Made by a program: the position numbers and the translations under genes | In this document: one piece after another, positions 1 through 8,054 of the stretch | Layout of the letters: each line of letters starts with the position of its first letter | How positions within the stretch are numbered: the first letter of the stretch is position 1 | DNA from: JAKANT01 sp035502095 | GTDB lineage: Bacteria > Pseudomonadota > Gammaproteobacteria > Burkholderiales > Burkholderiaceae_F | Length of the DNA: 29,246 bases | Direction of reading: 5' to 3' | NCBI GenBank assembly: GCA_035502095.1 | Contig: DATJUX010000032.1 | Span: forward strand, 1 to 29,246 | The notes under the pieces: model-generated | Databases searched by the model: none | What the model saw: only the letters and a program-made list of their open reading frames with translations | What the model was told of the DNA's origin: nothing

Positions 1-837
1 CACGTCGTAGAAGCGCCGGTGCTGGCCGTCCGGCTTGCTCGCGTCCCATTCGATTTTCACCGTGCCACCCGTCGCCTCGACGAGCGCATCGACGATTTCG
101 CGGATCGTGTGACGCAATCCACTGCCGAGATTGATGGGGCCCTCTGCCTGCCGCAGCACGGCCAGAAGCCCCGCTGCCGCGTCATCCGCATGCGAGAAAT
201 CGCGCACGGCGGTGCCGGAACCCCAGATGCGCACCGGCGTGCCCTCACGCCTGGCGTTGAAGAACTTCGCGACGAGAGCCGGTGTCACGTGTCCGAACTC
301 GACGTCGAAGCTGTCATGCGGCCCATAAAGGTTGCCGCTGACGGCGAACGCCGAATTGAAACCGTACTGCTCCTTCGCCGCGATCAACTGGGCCAGCATC
401 AACCGTTTGGAGTGAGCGTACGAGTCCTCGGAGGGGTGCGGCGGGCCGAGCCAGATCTGCTCTTCGCGTAGCTCCTCCACACCGGGCAATTCCGGGTAGA
501 CGCAGCCACTGCCCATCGCGACAAGCTTCACCACGCCGGCACGCCGTGCGTGCTCGACGACGTGTGTATTGATGAGGACGTTCTCGTAGAGCACGTCTGA
601 CTTATAGCGTTGGTTGCCGCCGATTCCGTGGACACGGGCCGCGAGGTGGAACACAAAATCCGGCCGCGTCTGTGCATACATGCGTGACACTTCCGCATCG
701 GCGCGCAGGTCGAAATCACGGCTGCCGACGCCGACGACGTTTGCAAAACCCTCGCGTCGCAACAACGAAATGAGCGCATGGCCCACGAGTCCGGTGCCGC
801 CGGTCACGAGCACGCGGGCGCGCCGGTCGATGTCCAT
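1..837 (-). CDS. fcl: GDP-L-fucose synthase-like epimerase/reductase (3' end cut by window)
   Basis: The 279 codons visible encode an extended short-chain dehydrogenase that should convert GDP-4-keto-6-deoxymannose to GDP-L-fucose in the cytoplasm, or act on a close GDP-4-keto sugar. The Rossmann motif VTGGTGLVGH is at residues 11-20. The catalytic Ser and Cys sit in GSGCVYP (109-115), the Tyr/Lys pair is Y140 and K144 (YAHSK), and the family His lies in GHVTPAL (H183). NLYGPHDSFD (169-178) is typical of GDP-fucose synthases. About 30-40 C-terminal residues are outside the window. The ATG at 837-835 follows the stop of the upstream glycosyltransferase by 5 nt, so this is an operon member. A GDP-mannose 4,6-dehydratase would be needed and is not in the window. 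A GDP-6-deoxyheptose or related reductase is a possible alternative role. Confidence 0.85.
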   Translation of the reverse strand, partial: MDIDRRARVLVTGGTGLVGHALISLLRREGFANVVGVGSRDFDLRADAEVSRMYAQTRPDFVFHLAARVHGIGGNQRYKSDVLYENVLINTHVVEHARRAGVVKLVAMGSGCVYPELPGVEELREEQIWLGPPHPSEDSYAHSKRLMLAQLIAAKEQYGFNSAFAVSGNLYGPHDSFDVEFGHVTPALVAKFFNARREGTPVRIWGSGTAVRDFSHADDAAAGLLAVLRQAEGPINLGSGLRHTIREIVDALVEATGGTVKIEWDASKPDGQHRRFYDV

Positions 838-842
838 TGCCA

Positions 843-1817
843 CTAACCACCCCCACTGGCCATGCGGCGCCTTGCCCTGAAGCGCTCGATATAACGAGGA
901 TTCGACACCAAAGAAACGGCCAGCCGTGTTGCCGCCGAGAAGGTGGCCGTCGGCGAGATGCGCAGCAGCGCTGAGACCACTTCCCACCAGCGCGCGCGCT
1001 CGTGCAGAAACCGCACCGCGTCTGTGCTGAGGAGCGAGGCAAGCTCTGTCGTGGGTCTGTGCGACGCCGAGAACAACAGGCATTTCGTGATGATGAACTC
1101 GGCCTGGGACCGCGCAGAAACCACGCTGGCCCGCGAGGTCGCGTCGTGACGACGAAAGTTGTTCAGCGTCCGCTTTTGGTATACGACCTTCCCCTGCTGC
1201 AGCACCCAACCGATGAAGAGCCAGTCCCCTGTCAGCTTCAGCCTCTTCAGGAAAGGCCTGTAGGCCTCGCGGAACGCCGACGTGCGGATCAGGGCCGAGC
1301 TCATATTGGGCACTGTCTGCCCCCGAACCTGGAACGCTTCGAGCTCGGCCGCACCGTCATTGACGAAAGATCTGTCCCAGCGCGTCTCCTTCCAGATCTC
1401 GTGGAAGAAATCGTCCGTGTGGCCGACGCAGGTGCCGGTCGTGTCGATGACGTTTGAGTCACAATAAAAAAGTGCTGCCTGCGGCTCCGCGTCGAGGGTG
1501 GACACTCCGACCTCGAGGAATTCCGGCTCGGCCACGTCATCGCTCTCGCAGATCCAGAGGTATCGGCCCTTCGCCAGCGCTCCGGCTTGTTCCCAAGCCG
1601 AAAACGGAGAGCCCGAGTTGCGCTCGTTTCGGATATAGGTGAATCCATGCTCCGCCTGCAGGGCGCGGATGATCGTATCGGAGTCGTCTTGAGAGCAGTC
1701 GTCGATGACGATGAGTTCGAAGTCGCGCCGGGTCTGTTCGAGGATCGATTCGATGCGCCGCCTGATGAACGCACCGTGCCGATACGAAGGGACGACGATA
1801 GTCGCAGCAGGTGTCAT
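843..1817 (-). CDS. Family 2 (GT-A) glycosyltransferase
   Basis: This 324-residue cytoplasmic or membrane-associated glycosyltransferase should add a sugar from a nucleotide donor to the growing polysaccharide. The N-terminus TIVVPSYRHG (6-15) and IDDCSQDDS (38-46) form the nucleotide-binding half. ESDD at 91-94 occupies the position of the metal-binding DXD motif. The C-terminal part from about residue 230 is helical and basic. I chose the ATG at 1817-1815 because the family starts directly before this beta strand and because ATGA overlaps the stop of the upstream fusion gene (4 bp), the usual form of translational coupling; a 36-residue longer reading would run into that gene. Donor and acceptor cannot be told from sequence; GDP-fucose is possible given the next gene. 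Confidence 0.88.
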   Translation of the reverse strand: MTPAATIVVPSYRHGAFIRRRIESILEQTRRDFELIVIDDCSQDDSDTIIRALQAEHGFTYIRNERNSGSPFSAWEQAGALAKGRYLWICESDDVAEPEFLEVGVSTLDAEPQAALFYCDSNVIDTTGTCVGHTDDFFHEIWKETRWDRSFVNDGAAELEAFQVRGQTVPNMSSALIRTSAFREAYRPFLKRLKLTGDWLFIGWVLQQGKVVYQKRTLNNFRRHDATSRASVVSARSQAEFIITKCLLFSASHRPTTELASLLSTDAVRFLHERARWWEVVSALLRISPTATFSAATRLAVSLVSNPRYIERFRARRRMASGGG

Positions 1818-4177
1818 CGCACTTCCGCGAGGCCGTAGAAGCGCGCGATCGCCGGCCACTTGGCATCCCAGCTGTAACGCGCGAGGCACGTGGCCCGCGC
1901 ATTGGAACCGATCCGATCGTTGCATGCCGCGTCGGTCAGCAGGGACACGCAGTGGTCGGCAAAGGCATGCGCCGTCTCCCCGATCAACACATCATGCCCA
2001 TGGCAATAGGCCAGACCCTTCGCCGCGATCGGCGACACGACGCTCGGCACGCCGAAGAGCGCGTACTGGTTGACCTTGCCGCGGAACCCGGATCCGCCAA
2101 GGGCGGGCGCGATGCCGACACGCGCGCCGGCGATGGAAGGGGCAAGCCGTTGCACTTCGCCGACGAGTTCGACGTCGGCACCAGCGTAGGCTGCAAAACC
2201 GGACAGATCACCGCGCCCTACCACTTGCAGCCTGTAGCCGGGAACACGTGCGCGCACCTGGGGATGCACCTCGTCGAGGTACCACTTGAGGGCGTCGATG
2301 TTGGTCTGCGATCCGAAATACGCGACGTAGAGAACAACCGGCCCGGTGAGGGCAAGCGGGCGCGGCTCGAGGCTGGCGACCGCCCCATCGCCGAACTCGA
2401 TTTCGGACACGCCGGTTTCCAGGTACTGCACCTTTCGCAGGCAGGTAATCATGCGAAGGAACGCCGCATCCGAGCGGGACACGCAGATGACATGGTCTGC
2501 CTTGAAGCTGAACAGCACTTCTTCCGCCACTGAGCGGAAGCCGCGCGCCAACTCGCGCATCCTGACCCAAGGCGATGCGGTTGGACCACTCCGGCGTGCC
2601 TGCAGGAATAGAACCCTGGTGAGCGACTCCATCGGCGTAAACAGGATCCGCCGGCCGTGCCGCCGGAACCCATCGATGTCGAATGCGGCTTGGTGAAACT
2701 GCAGATCGATGACGTCGAACCAGGGCAGATCGCCAGCCAGGCGGGACAGACCTGCCGCGCTGAGTTCTTCGGACGGCGACCAGTAGACGCGGTCGAAGAT
2801 CCGATCGATATCCGCGTCCGGCCAGTCGATGGATGGTCGGCGGTGCGTGTAGAGATGCAGTTCGACGTCCGGCGCGCGGCGCCTGATGAGGGAGTAGATA
2901 TCCAGCACGCGCAGTCCTCCGCCGTGGGCACGCGACGGACAGTAGTAGCTCACGAGGAGCATCCGACTGCGCGGCTCATGATGCACCGAGGCTACAGCCG
3001 GAGAGAGCGCCTTCGCGGTGGACGCAACGGCCGGGGACACGCGCGCGGAACGCGTGCCACCCGAAGAGCCGGGGGATGGGACCCGTTGGGACGGCGCGAT
3101 GAAGTGACCTCCGCCGCCGCCTCGCACGGCACTGACGTAACGCCGCAAAGAGGCGGCGATGCTCGCCCACTCGCCTCTCGATACGCGGCCCAAGAACCGC
3201 AGCCACTTTGTCAGACGCCAGGAGCGTGACCGATAGACCTGCTCGAGCTCACGCTGCCCATCGGCCAAGCCAGCCTGCAAGCTGGCGATCAAGGCCGCAC
3301 GCTCGTCGAACGCGCGATTACTGGCATCGAGAGCGGCGGTCAAGGTCTCTAGGTTTCGACGTAATTCGGCGACTTCGCCGTTGCGCACCTCGACGGCGTG
3401 GGTCAGTCCGGCGACCTGTCCTTCGCGCTCGGCCACTTTCCGGGTCAGTTCCCGTACGACATCGCTGTTCTCGAGCTCCTGTTCGAGCAGGCCGCCCTCC
3501 AGGAAAGGAAGTTCCCCATCGCTCGCGACCGCGATGAGATAGACGGGTGCGGCGATGCCGGCCGCTTCTTCGATCGAATCGCCGCGACGCCGGATGTTGA
3601 CGAACCCGGCAGGCGAGTCGGACAGCACGAATGAGCCATACCCGACACGCTGCCCGAGGATCATGAAGCGCCTGAAGTGCGCAGCGAGAAGCGACTCGAA
3701 CTCGTGCCGGTAAAGCTCCTTCACGTGGAATTCGTTCCGGTATCCCGGCACTTCCGAGTAGTTGTGGCGGTCGGGGCTAGAGATGACGAGAAGGCCGCCC
3801 GGGCGCAGGACCCGCTTGATCTCGCTCATCATCGCCTCATGCTTGTCGTGGTGCTCGATCGTCTCGAAACTCACCACCGCATCGACCGACGCGCCCTCGA
3901 GCGGAATTGCACCGCAATCGCCCACGAGATAGCGCAGGTTCGAGATCCCGGCGTATTTCCTGCCCGCATGCTCGATCGTTTCACGCGATATGTCGACGCC
4001 GACCACAGATTTCGCGCTCTCGGCGAGGATCGCCGAGCCGTATCCCTCGCCGCTGGCGATGTCGAGGACCTCCTTGCCTTTGACGAGACGCGCTGCGAGG
4101 AAATAGCGGTGCAGGTGCTCGAGCGCGATCTGTCCTTCGACCTCGGGCAGGTAACGCTCACCGGTGAACTCGAGCAT
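1814..4177 (-). CDS. Methyltransferase / coiled-coil / family 4 glycosyltransferase fusion
   Basis: This 787-residue protein has three parts. Residues 1-220 are a class I SAM methyltransferase: VLDIASGEGYGS (37-48) is the SAM glycine-rich loop, VGVDIS (59-64) binds the ribose, and FETIEHHD (104-111) is motif II. Residues about 230-315 are rich in Glu/Arg/Leu heptads and predict a coiled coil, ending in SRSWRLTKWLR (317-327), an amphipathic motif common beside coiled coils in polysaccharide glycosyltransferases. A Gly/Ser/Pro/Ala linker (about 352-405) leads to a GT4 domain starting LLVSYYCPSRAHGGG (407-421), with a donor-binding segment around GGSGFRGKVNQYALFGVP (693-710). The gene follows wzt. 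Methyltransferase plus coiled coil next to a carbohydrate-binding Wzt recalls O-antigen chain terminators such as WbdD, but there is no kinase domain here. The terminator role is inference; the domains are clear. Confidence 0.85.
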   Translation of the reverse strand: MLEFTGERYLPEVEGQIALEHLHRYFLAARLVKGKEVLDIASGEGYGSAILAESAKSVVGVDISRETIEHAGRKYAGISNLRYLVGDCGAIPLEGASVDAVVSFETIEHHDKHEAMMSEIKRVLRPGGLLVISSPDRHNYSEVPGYRNEFHVKELYRHEFESLLAAHFRRFMILGQRVGYGSFVLSDSPAGFVNIRRRGDSIEEAAGIAAPVYLIAVASDGELPFLEGGLLEQELENSDVVRELTRKVAEREGQVAGLTHAVEVRNGEVAELRRNLETLTAALDASNRAFDERAALIASLQAGLADGQRELEQVYRSRSWRLTKWLRFLGRVSRGEWASIAASLRRYVSAVRGGGGGHFIAPSQRVPSPGSSGGTRSARVSPAVASTAKALSPAVASVHHEPRSRMLLVSYYCPSRAHGGGLRVLDIYSLIRRRAPDVELHLYTHRRPSIDWPDADIDRIFDRVYWSPSEELSAAGLSRLAGDLPWFDVIDLQFHQAAFDIDGFRRHGRRILFTPMESLTRVLFLQARRSGPTASPWVRMRELARGFRSVAEEVLFSFKADHVICVSRSDAAFLRMITCLRKVQYLETGVSEIEFGDGAVASLEPRPLALTGPVVLYVAYFGSQTNIDALKWYLDEVHPQVRARVPGYRLQVVGRGDLSGFAAYAGADVELVGEVQRLAPSIAGARVGIAPALGGSGFRGKVNQYALFGVPSVVSPIAAKGLAYCHGHDVLIGETAHAFADHCVSLLTDAACNDRIGSNARATCLARYSWDAKWPAIARFYGLAEVR

Positions 4178-4180
4178 CCT

Positions 4181-4315
4181 TCAGCCCACCGCGTTCTTCC
4201 GCTCCCGCCGCGCGCTCGATGGGTGTCGAGTCGGCTGCCGGAATACGTTCCATTTCGTGACAGGATGTCTCAGGACCTCTTCCAGCGCCTGATCGGATAG
4301 AGAATGTTCACCCAT
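4181..4315 (-). CDS. Possible 44-residue small ORF between wzt and the methyltransferase fusion
   Basis: An ATG at 4315-4313 overlaps the wzt stop (ATGGGTGA) and the frame ends in TGA at 4183-4181, only 3 nt before the ATG of the downstream fusion gene. The peptide starts MGEHSLSDQALEEVLRHPVT and becomes Arg/Lys-rich toward the end; I recognise no domain, signal peptide or membrane segment. The fit on both sides is what a real coupled gene would show, and without it there would be a 130-nt untranslated spacer in an otherwise tightly packed operon. It could equally be a remnant of a lost gene or a chance frame in GC-rich DNA. Confidence 0.3.
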   Translation of the reverse strand: MGEHSLSDQALEEVLRHPVTKWNVFRQPTRHPSSARRERKNAVG

Positions 4316-5711
4316 GCGCGAGCCCCGCCTCGCTCGCGCGCGAGTGATCTGCGGGTCTGTGAACGCCAAGTTCGATGGTCCTCATCGGGATACCCACGAG
4401 GCCGGTCGACACGCTGCTCGAGTGCGACCTGATGATCAGTGCATCGTGAAGCCAGTGGTGCTGCACGTGTTCGCTTTGTGAACCATCGGCGACTGCAACC
4501 TCGAAGCTGTAGTCACCCTTGGGCAGGATGGGCATGCGGAAACCGAACGCCGCCCTCATCGTGCTGCCAGCGGGTGCGGCGACCGGTTGCGTCACGTAGC
4601 TGAGGTAGGTGTTGTCGCCGAACAGGTACTGGCCGAGCCGGTCCTTGAGCAGAAAACCGACGATCGGGCTGCTCATGGCCTCGTGCACCTGAACGTCGAT
4701 CGTCAACGTCACATCCTCGCCGCCCACACACCACGCGAGCGGGTGCCCATCTGCGTCACAGAGCGTGACGTCCAGAATGCTCGCTCCGCCGAGGCCGAAG
4801 CACGCGGCGTCCGGTTTGAAACGGAAGGCCTCGATGTCGTTTCTAAGCAAGGAGGCATTCGTAAGGTCCTGCCGCGCATCGCGGAAGTCCGCGTCCGTTC
4901 GGGCCTGCGCCCGCGGGCGCGCCCCGACGTGATCTGATTCACCCTGGAGCTGCCTGTAATAGTCCGCCAGGTAGGCATTCATCAGGTCTCGCGGCTCGCC
5001 GACCGCCTTCACCCGCCCGTGTTCGAGCCAGACAACCCGCTGGCAAAGGCTCACGACCGCACCGGTGTCGTGACTCACGAAGATGACCGTCCCGCGGTTC
5101 ATGAAGCCGCGGAGGAACCTCATGCACTTCTGCGTGAAGTAGGCGTCCCCGACCGCGAGTGCCTCGTCGATGATCAGAATATCTGCATCGACATGTGCGA
5201 TCACCGAGAACGCAAGGCGCATGACCATGCCACTCGAATACGTCTTGATCGGCTGGTCCAGCACGTCGCCGATGTCGGCGAACGTCGTGATCCCATCGAA
5301 CCGCGCCTCGATCTCTTCGCGCGTCAGGCCATGCACGGCAGCGTTCAGGTAGACATTCTCGCGCCCCGTGAAATCCGGATTGAAACCCGAGCCGAGCTCA
5401 AGCAGTGCCGCGATCCGGCCGCGAGTCTCCACGGTGCCGCCTGACGGCGCCAGCGTGCCGCAAAGAATCTGCAGCAGGGTCGACTTGCCGGCGCCGTTGC
5501 GGCCGATGATTCCGATCGTCTCGCCGCGGCGAACGTCGAACGAGATGTCCTCGAGCGCTATGAAGTCCCGACAGTAGGTCCGCGGTCCGAGTCCAACGAA
5601 GCGGCGCAACCTCGGCACGAGTGCCTGCTTGAGCCTGTCCTCCGGGCGCTCGTAGATGTGGTAGTGCTTGCTGACATGGTCAACGCGCACCGCGATCTCG
5701 CTAGAGGACAT
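4308..5711 (-). CDS. wzt: O-antigen ABC exporter ATP-binding protein Wzt with C-terminal carbohydrate-binding domain
   Basis: This 467-residue cytoplasmic ATPase powers export of undecaprenol-linked polysaccharide through Wzm. Walker A is GRNGAGKST (70-78), the signature is YSSGM (158-162), Walker B is ILIIDE (178-183) and the switch His is in FVSHD (H214). GSGFNPDFTGREN (107-119) is typical of the polysaccharide-export (ABCA) subgroup. Residues about 300-460 form the extra beta-rich domain found in Wzt proteins that bind the capped end of the O-chain, as in E. coli O9a; the extended length supports that type. I chose the ATG at 5711-5709 because it overlaps the wzm stop (ATGTCCTCTAG, 11 bp) and because ABC transporters of this group begin just before this strand; the 12-residue longer reading lies inside wzm. 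Confidence 0.95.
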   Translation of the reverse strand: MSSSEIAVRVDHVSKHYHIYERPEDRLKQALVPRLRRFVGLGPRTYCRDFIALEDISFDVRRGETIGIIGRNGAGKSTLLQILCGTLAPSGGTVETRGRIAALLELGSGFNPDFTGRENVYLNAAVHGLTREEIEARFDGITTFADIGDVLDQPIKTYSSGMVMRLAFSVIAHVDADILIIDEALAVGDAYFTQKCMRFLRGFMNRGTVIFVSHDTGAVVSLCQRVVWLEHGRVKAVGEPRDLMNAYLADYYRQLQGESDHVGARPRAQARTDADFRDARQDLTNASLLRNDIEAFRFKPDAACFGLGGASILDVTLCDADGHPLAWCVGGEDVTLTIDVQVHEAMSSPIVGFLLKDRLGQYLFGDNTYLSYVTQPVAAPAGSTMRAAFGFRMPILPKGDYSFEVAVADGSQSEHVQHHWLHDALIIRSHSSSVSTGLVGIPMRTIELGVHRPADHSRASEAGLAHG

Positions 5712-6546
5712 CGGCGAACCCCTTGCGAGTGCGCTGGAACCAGGCAAACCCCCCCCACGCGATGATCAGGCCCGCCAGAAGCTGGGCGGTCCAAACGCCC
5801 AGATTGGGCAAACGACCGTCGATGATTACTGCGCGTGCCGACTCGATCACGAAGGTCAACGGATTGAATTCGAGCAGAGGCCGATACCGTTCCGGGACGG
5901 CTGAGACCGGATAGAACACGGGTGCCAGAAAGAGGAGACCGGTCGTTAGCAACGCAACGACCTGGCTTATGTCGCGCAGGTAAACCCCGAGGCTGCCGAG
6001 GAACCACATCGCGCCCACGGTAGCGAGCACCAGCGGCAGGACCACGAGCGGAAGCAGGGGCAACGTGGGGGGAATGGCGTCGCCGGACAGGAGCATCGCT
6101 GCAAGCAGGACTATGAGACTGACGGAGGCATGGAACAAGGCGCCTCCCATCACAGGCAGCGGAAGCAGTTCCAGCGGGAAGACGACTTTCTTGACATAGC
6201 TTGGCGACGACAGCACCAAGCCAGGTGCTCGATTGACGCATTCGGCGAACAGCGTGTAAACGATCAGTCCCGAGAAGAGAACGATGGCAACGTGATGAGT
6301 GCTCTCTGCGGACGCGCCGCCCCATCTCGCCCTGAATATGACAGCGAAGACAAACGTGTAGATCGCAAGCATCAACAGCGGGGTGATGAACGACCACGCC
6401 GTCCCAAGCCACGACCCGCGATACCTATCGTGCATTTCTCGTTTGGTCAGCTGCCACAGGAGCTGGCGCTGGCGCCACACCACCGAGACGAGCATCGATG
6501 GCGCGGTGGAGAAGCCTGGCAGCGCCTTGAGCTCCGCTCCGCTCAT
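5701..6546 (-). CDS. wzm: O-antigen ABC exporter permease Wzm
   Basis: This 281-residue inner-membrane protein of the ABC-2 type is the channel subunit for polysaccharide export. The N-terminal WQLTKREMHDRYRGSWLGTA (31-50) is the conserved amphipathic coupling region of Wzm/KpsM/TagG permeases, followed by about six membrane segments, for example LLMLAIYTFVFAVIF. The NPLTFVIESAR segment near the C-terminus is also typical. The ATG at 6546-6544 is preceded by GGGAAGACGG, a reasonable Shine-Dalgarno region; a longer in-frame reading of 40 more residues is Arg-rich, overlaps rfbC and is not family-like. It overlaps wzt by 11 bp, so the two subunits are translationally coupled. It lies 49 nt after rfbC. 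Confidence 0.94.
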   Translation of the reverse strand: MSGAELKALPGFSTAPSMLVSVVWRQRQLLWQLTKREMHDRYRGSWLGTAWSFITPLLMLAIYTFVFAVIFRARWGGASAESTHHVAIVLFSGLIVYTLFAECVNRAPGLVLSSPSYVKKVVFPLELLPLPVMGGALFHASVSLIVLLAAMLLSGDAIPPTLPLLPLVVLPLVLATVGAMWFLGSLGVYLRDISQVVALLTTGLLFLAPVFYPVSAVPERYRPLLEFNPLTFVIESARAVIIDGRLPNLGVWTAQLLAGLIIAWGGFAWFQRTRKGFADVL

Positions 6547-6595
6547 CGCACACCGTCTTCCCAATGAAGCGGCCGCATCCGTTCCCACCGCTGCA

Positions 6596-7144
6596 TCATG
6601 AAAAGACCTCTGCGTCCGCCAGCAACGGCGCAGCTGCGTCCTTGGCCCCAAGCAACGGCTGCGCACCGCCGAGGGGCCACCGCACCGCGACTACGGGGTC
6701 GTTCCAGCGCAGGGAGCGGTCATGTTCGAGCACCCAGAACTCGGTCGTCTTGTAGAGAAAGTCTGCGCTCTCGCTCGTCACGAGAAACGCGTGCCCGAAG
6801 CCGGGCGGCACCCAGAGTTGTCGCATGTTCTCGGCGCTGAGATCGAAGCCGACCCACTTGCCAAAGTTGGAGGAGGACCGGCGCAGGTCCACGGCGACGT
6901 CGAAGACCGCGCCAGTCACCACCCGTACCAGCTTGCCCTGTGGACTCACAACCTGGTAGTGGATGCCGCGCAGCACGTTCCTGGCCGAGCGCGAGTGGTT
7001 GTCCTGCACGAACTGCACGTCGAGGCCGGTCGTTTCGCGGAACGTCCGCGCATTCCAGCTCTCCATGAAGAAGCCGCGCTCGTCGCCGAATACCTTCGGC
7101 TCGAGCAGAAGCACCTCCGGCAGCCCAGTGGGAGTGACTTTCAT
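6596..7144 (-). CDS. rfbC: dTDP-4-dehydrorhamnose 3,5-epimerase
   Basis: RmlC/RfbC epimerises C3 and C5 of dTDP-4-keto-6-deoxyglucose to give dTDP-4-keto-L-rhamnose. The 182-residue length is standard. Conserved elements are DERGFFMESW (21-30), NVLRGIHYQ with the catalytic-base His at 62, GKLVRVVTGAVFDVAVDLR (70-88), PPGFGHAFL (113-121) and the catalytic Tyr at 131 in FLYKTTEFW. The ATG at 7144-7142 lies 8 nt after the rfbA stop, so it belongs to the rfbB-rfbA-rfbC run. The last about 15 residues are Ala-rich and variable in the family. Confidence 0.96.
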   Translation of the reverse strand: MKVTPTGLPEVLLLEPKVFGDERGFFMESWNARTFRETTGLDVQFVQDNHSRSARNVLRGIHYQVVSPQGKLVRVVTGAVFDVAVDLRRSSSNFGKWVGFDLSAENMRQLWVPPGFGHAFLVTSESADFLYKTTEFWVLEHDRSLRWNDPVVAVRWPLGGAQPLLGAKDAAAPLLADAEVFS

Positions 7145-7152
7145 GATGGTTG

Positions 7153-8052
7153 CTACGTCGTCGGCGGAAGGACCGTATCGTTCAACATCTGCAGCAGGTA
7201 ACGGCCGTACTCGTTGCGGGCCAGCGGCGCGGCCAGGCGTTCGACCTGCTCAGCGGAAATCCAGCCGAGACGATAGGCGATCTCCTCGGGGCACGCGATC
7301 TTCAGTCCCTGGCGTTTCTCGATGGTCTCGATGAACAGCGACGCCTCGAGCAATGATCCGTGCGTGCCGGTATCGAGCCACGCCGTGCCGCGCCCCATCA
7401 CCTCGACGGTGAGCGCGTTGGCTCGAAGGTAGAGCTGGTTGACGTCGGTAATCTCCAGCTCGCCGCGTGCGGATGGCTTGATCGAAGCTGCGATGTCGAG
7501 CACCCCGTTGTCATAGAAATAGAGCCCGGTGACCGCGTAGTTGGAGCGCGGTGACTTGGGCTTTTCCTCGATGCTCACCGCGCGCCCGCGGCGGTCGAAC
7601 TCGACCACGCCGTACCGCTCCGGATCGTTGACATGGTAGGCAAAGACCGTCGCACCGTCGGCGCGCGCGCACGCGCGCAGCAGCGCCTGCGCGAGATCAT
7701 GGCCATAGAAGATGTTGTCGCCCAGGATGAGCGCCGCGGGGTCGCGGCCGACGAACTCGCGGCCCAGGATGAACGCCTGCGCCAACCCGTCCGGCGACGG
7801 CTGCACCTGGTAGCGGATGTTCATGCCCCATTGGCTGCCGTCGCGCAAGAGGTCCTCGAAGCGCGGCGTGTCCTGCGGCGTCGAGATGACCAGCACGTCG
7901 CGAATCCCGGCCAGCATCAGCGTGGTCAGCGGGTAATAGACCATCGGCTTGTCGTAGACGGGCAGCAGCTGCTTCGATACGGCTTGCGTGACCGGGTACA
8001 GACGCGTGCCGGACCCGCCGGCAAGCACGATGCCCTTGCGCCGGACCGACAC
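7153..8052 (-). CDS. rfbA: Glucose-1-phosphate thymidylyltransferase (GTG start)
   Basis: RmlA/RfbA makes dTDP-glucose from glucose-1-phosphate and dTTP, the first step to dTDP-L-rhamnose and other dTDP-6-deoxy sugars. The 299-residue product has the nucleotidyltransferase signature LAGGSGTRLYPVT (10-22), the donor-binding PVYDKPMVYYPL, ILGDNIFYG and EEKPKSPRSN motifs, and the C-terminal TAWLDTGTH segment. The only good start is GTG at 8052-8050, two nt after the rfbB stop, with AAGG at 8066-8063 as ribosome binding site inside the end of rfbB; any longer reading lies entirely in the rfbB sequence in another frame. Confidence 0.96.
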   Translation of the reverse strand: MSVRRKGIVLAGGSGTRLYPVTQAVSKQLLPVYDKPMVYYPLTTLMLAGIRDVLVISTPQDTPRFEDLLRDGSQWGMNIRYQVQPSPDGLAQAFILGREFVGRDPAALILGDNIFYGHDLAQALLRACARADGATVFAYHVNDPERYGVVEFDRRGRAVSIEEKPKSPRSNYAVTGLYFYDNGVLDIAASIKPSARGELEITDVNQLYLRANALTVEVMGRGTAWLDTGTHGSLLEASLFIETIEKRQGLKIACPEEIAYRLGWISAEQVERLAAPLARNEYGRYLLQMLNDTVLPPTT

Positions 8053-8054
8053 GG

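Noticed and set aside
1..837. RmlD (dTDP-4-keto-rhamnose reductase) filling the gap in the dTDP pathway
   Set aside because: The GSGCVYP, GHVTPAL and NLYGPHDSFD motifs are those of GDP-fucose synthases, not of RmlD.
1814..4177. True WbdD homologue (methyltransferase-kinase-coiled coil)
   Set aside because: There is no kinase-like segment between the methyltransferase and the coiled coil, and the C-terminal half is a GT4 domain; only the functional analogy is kept.
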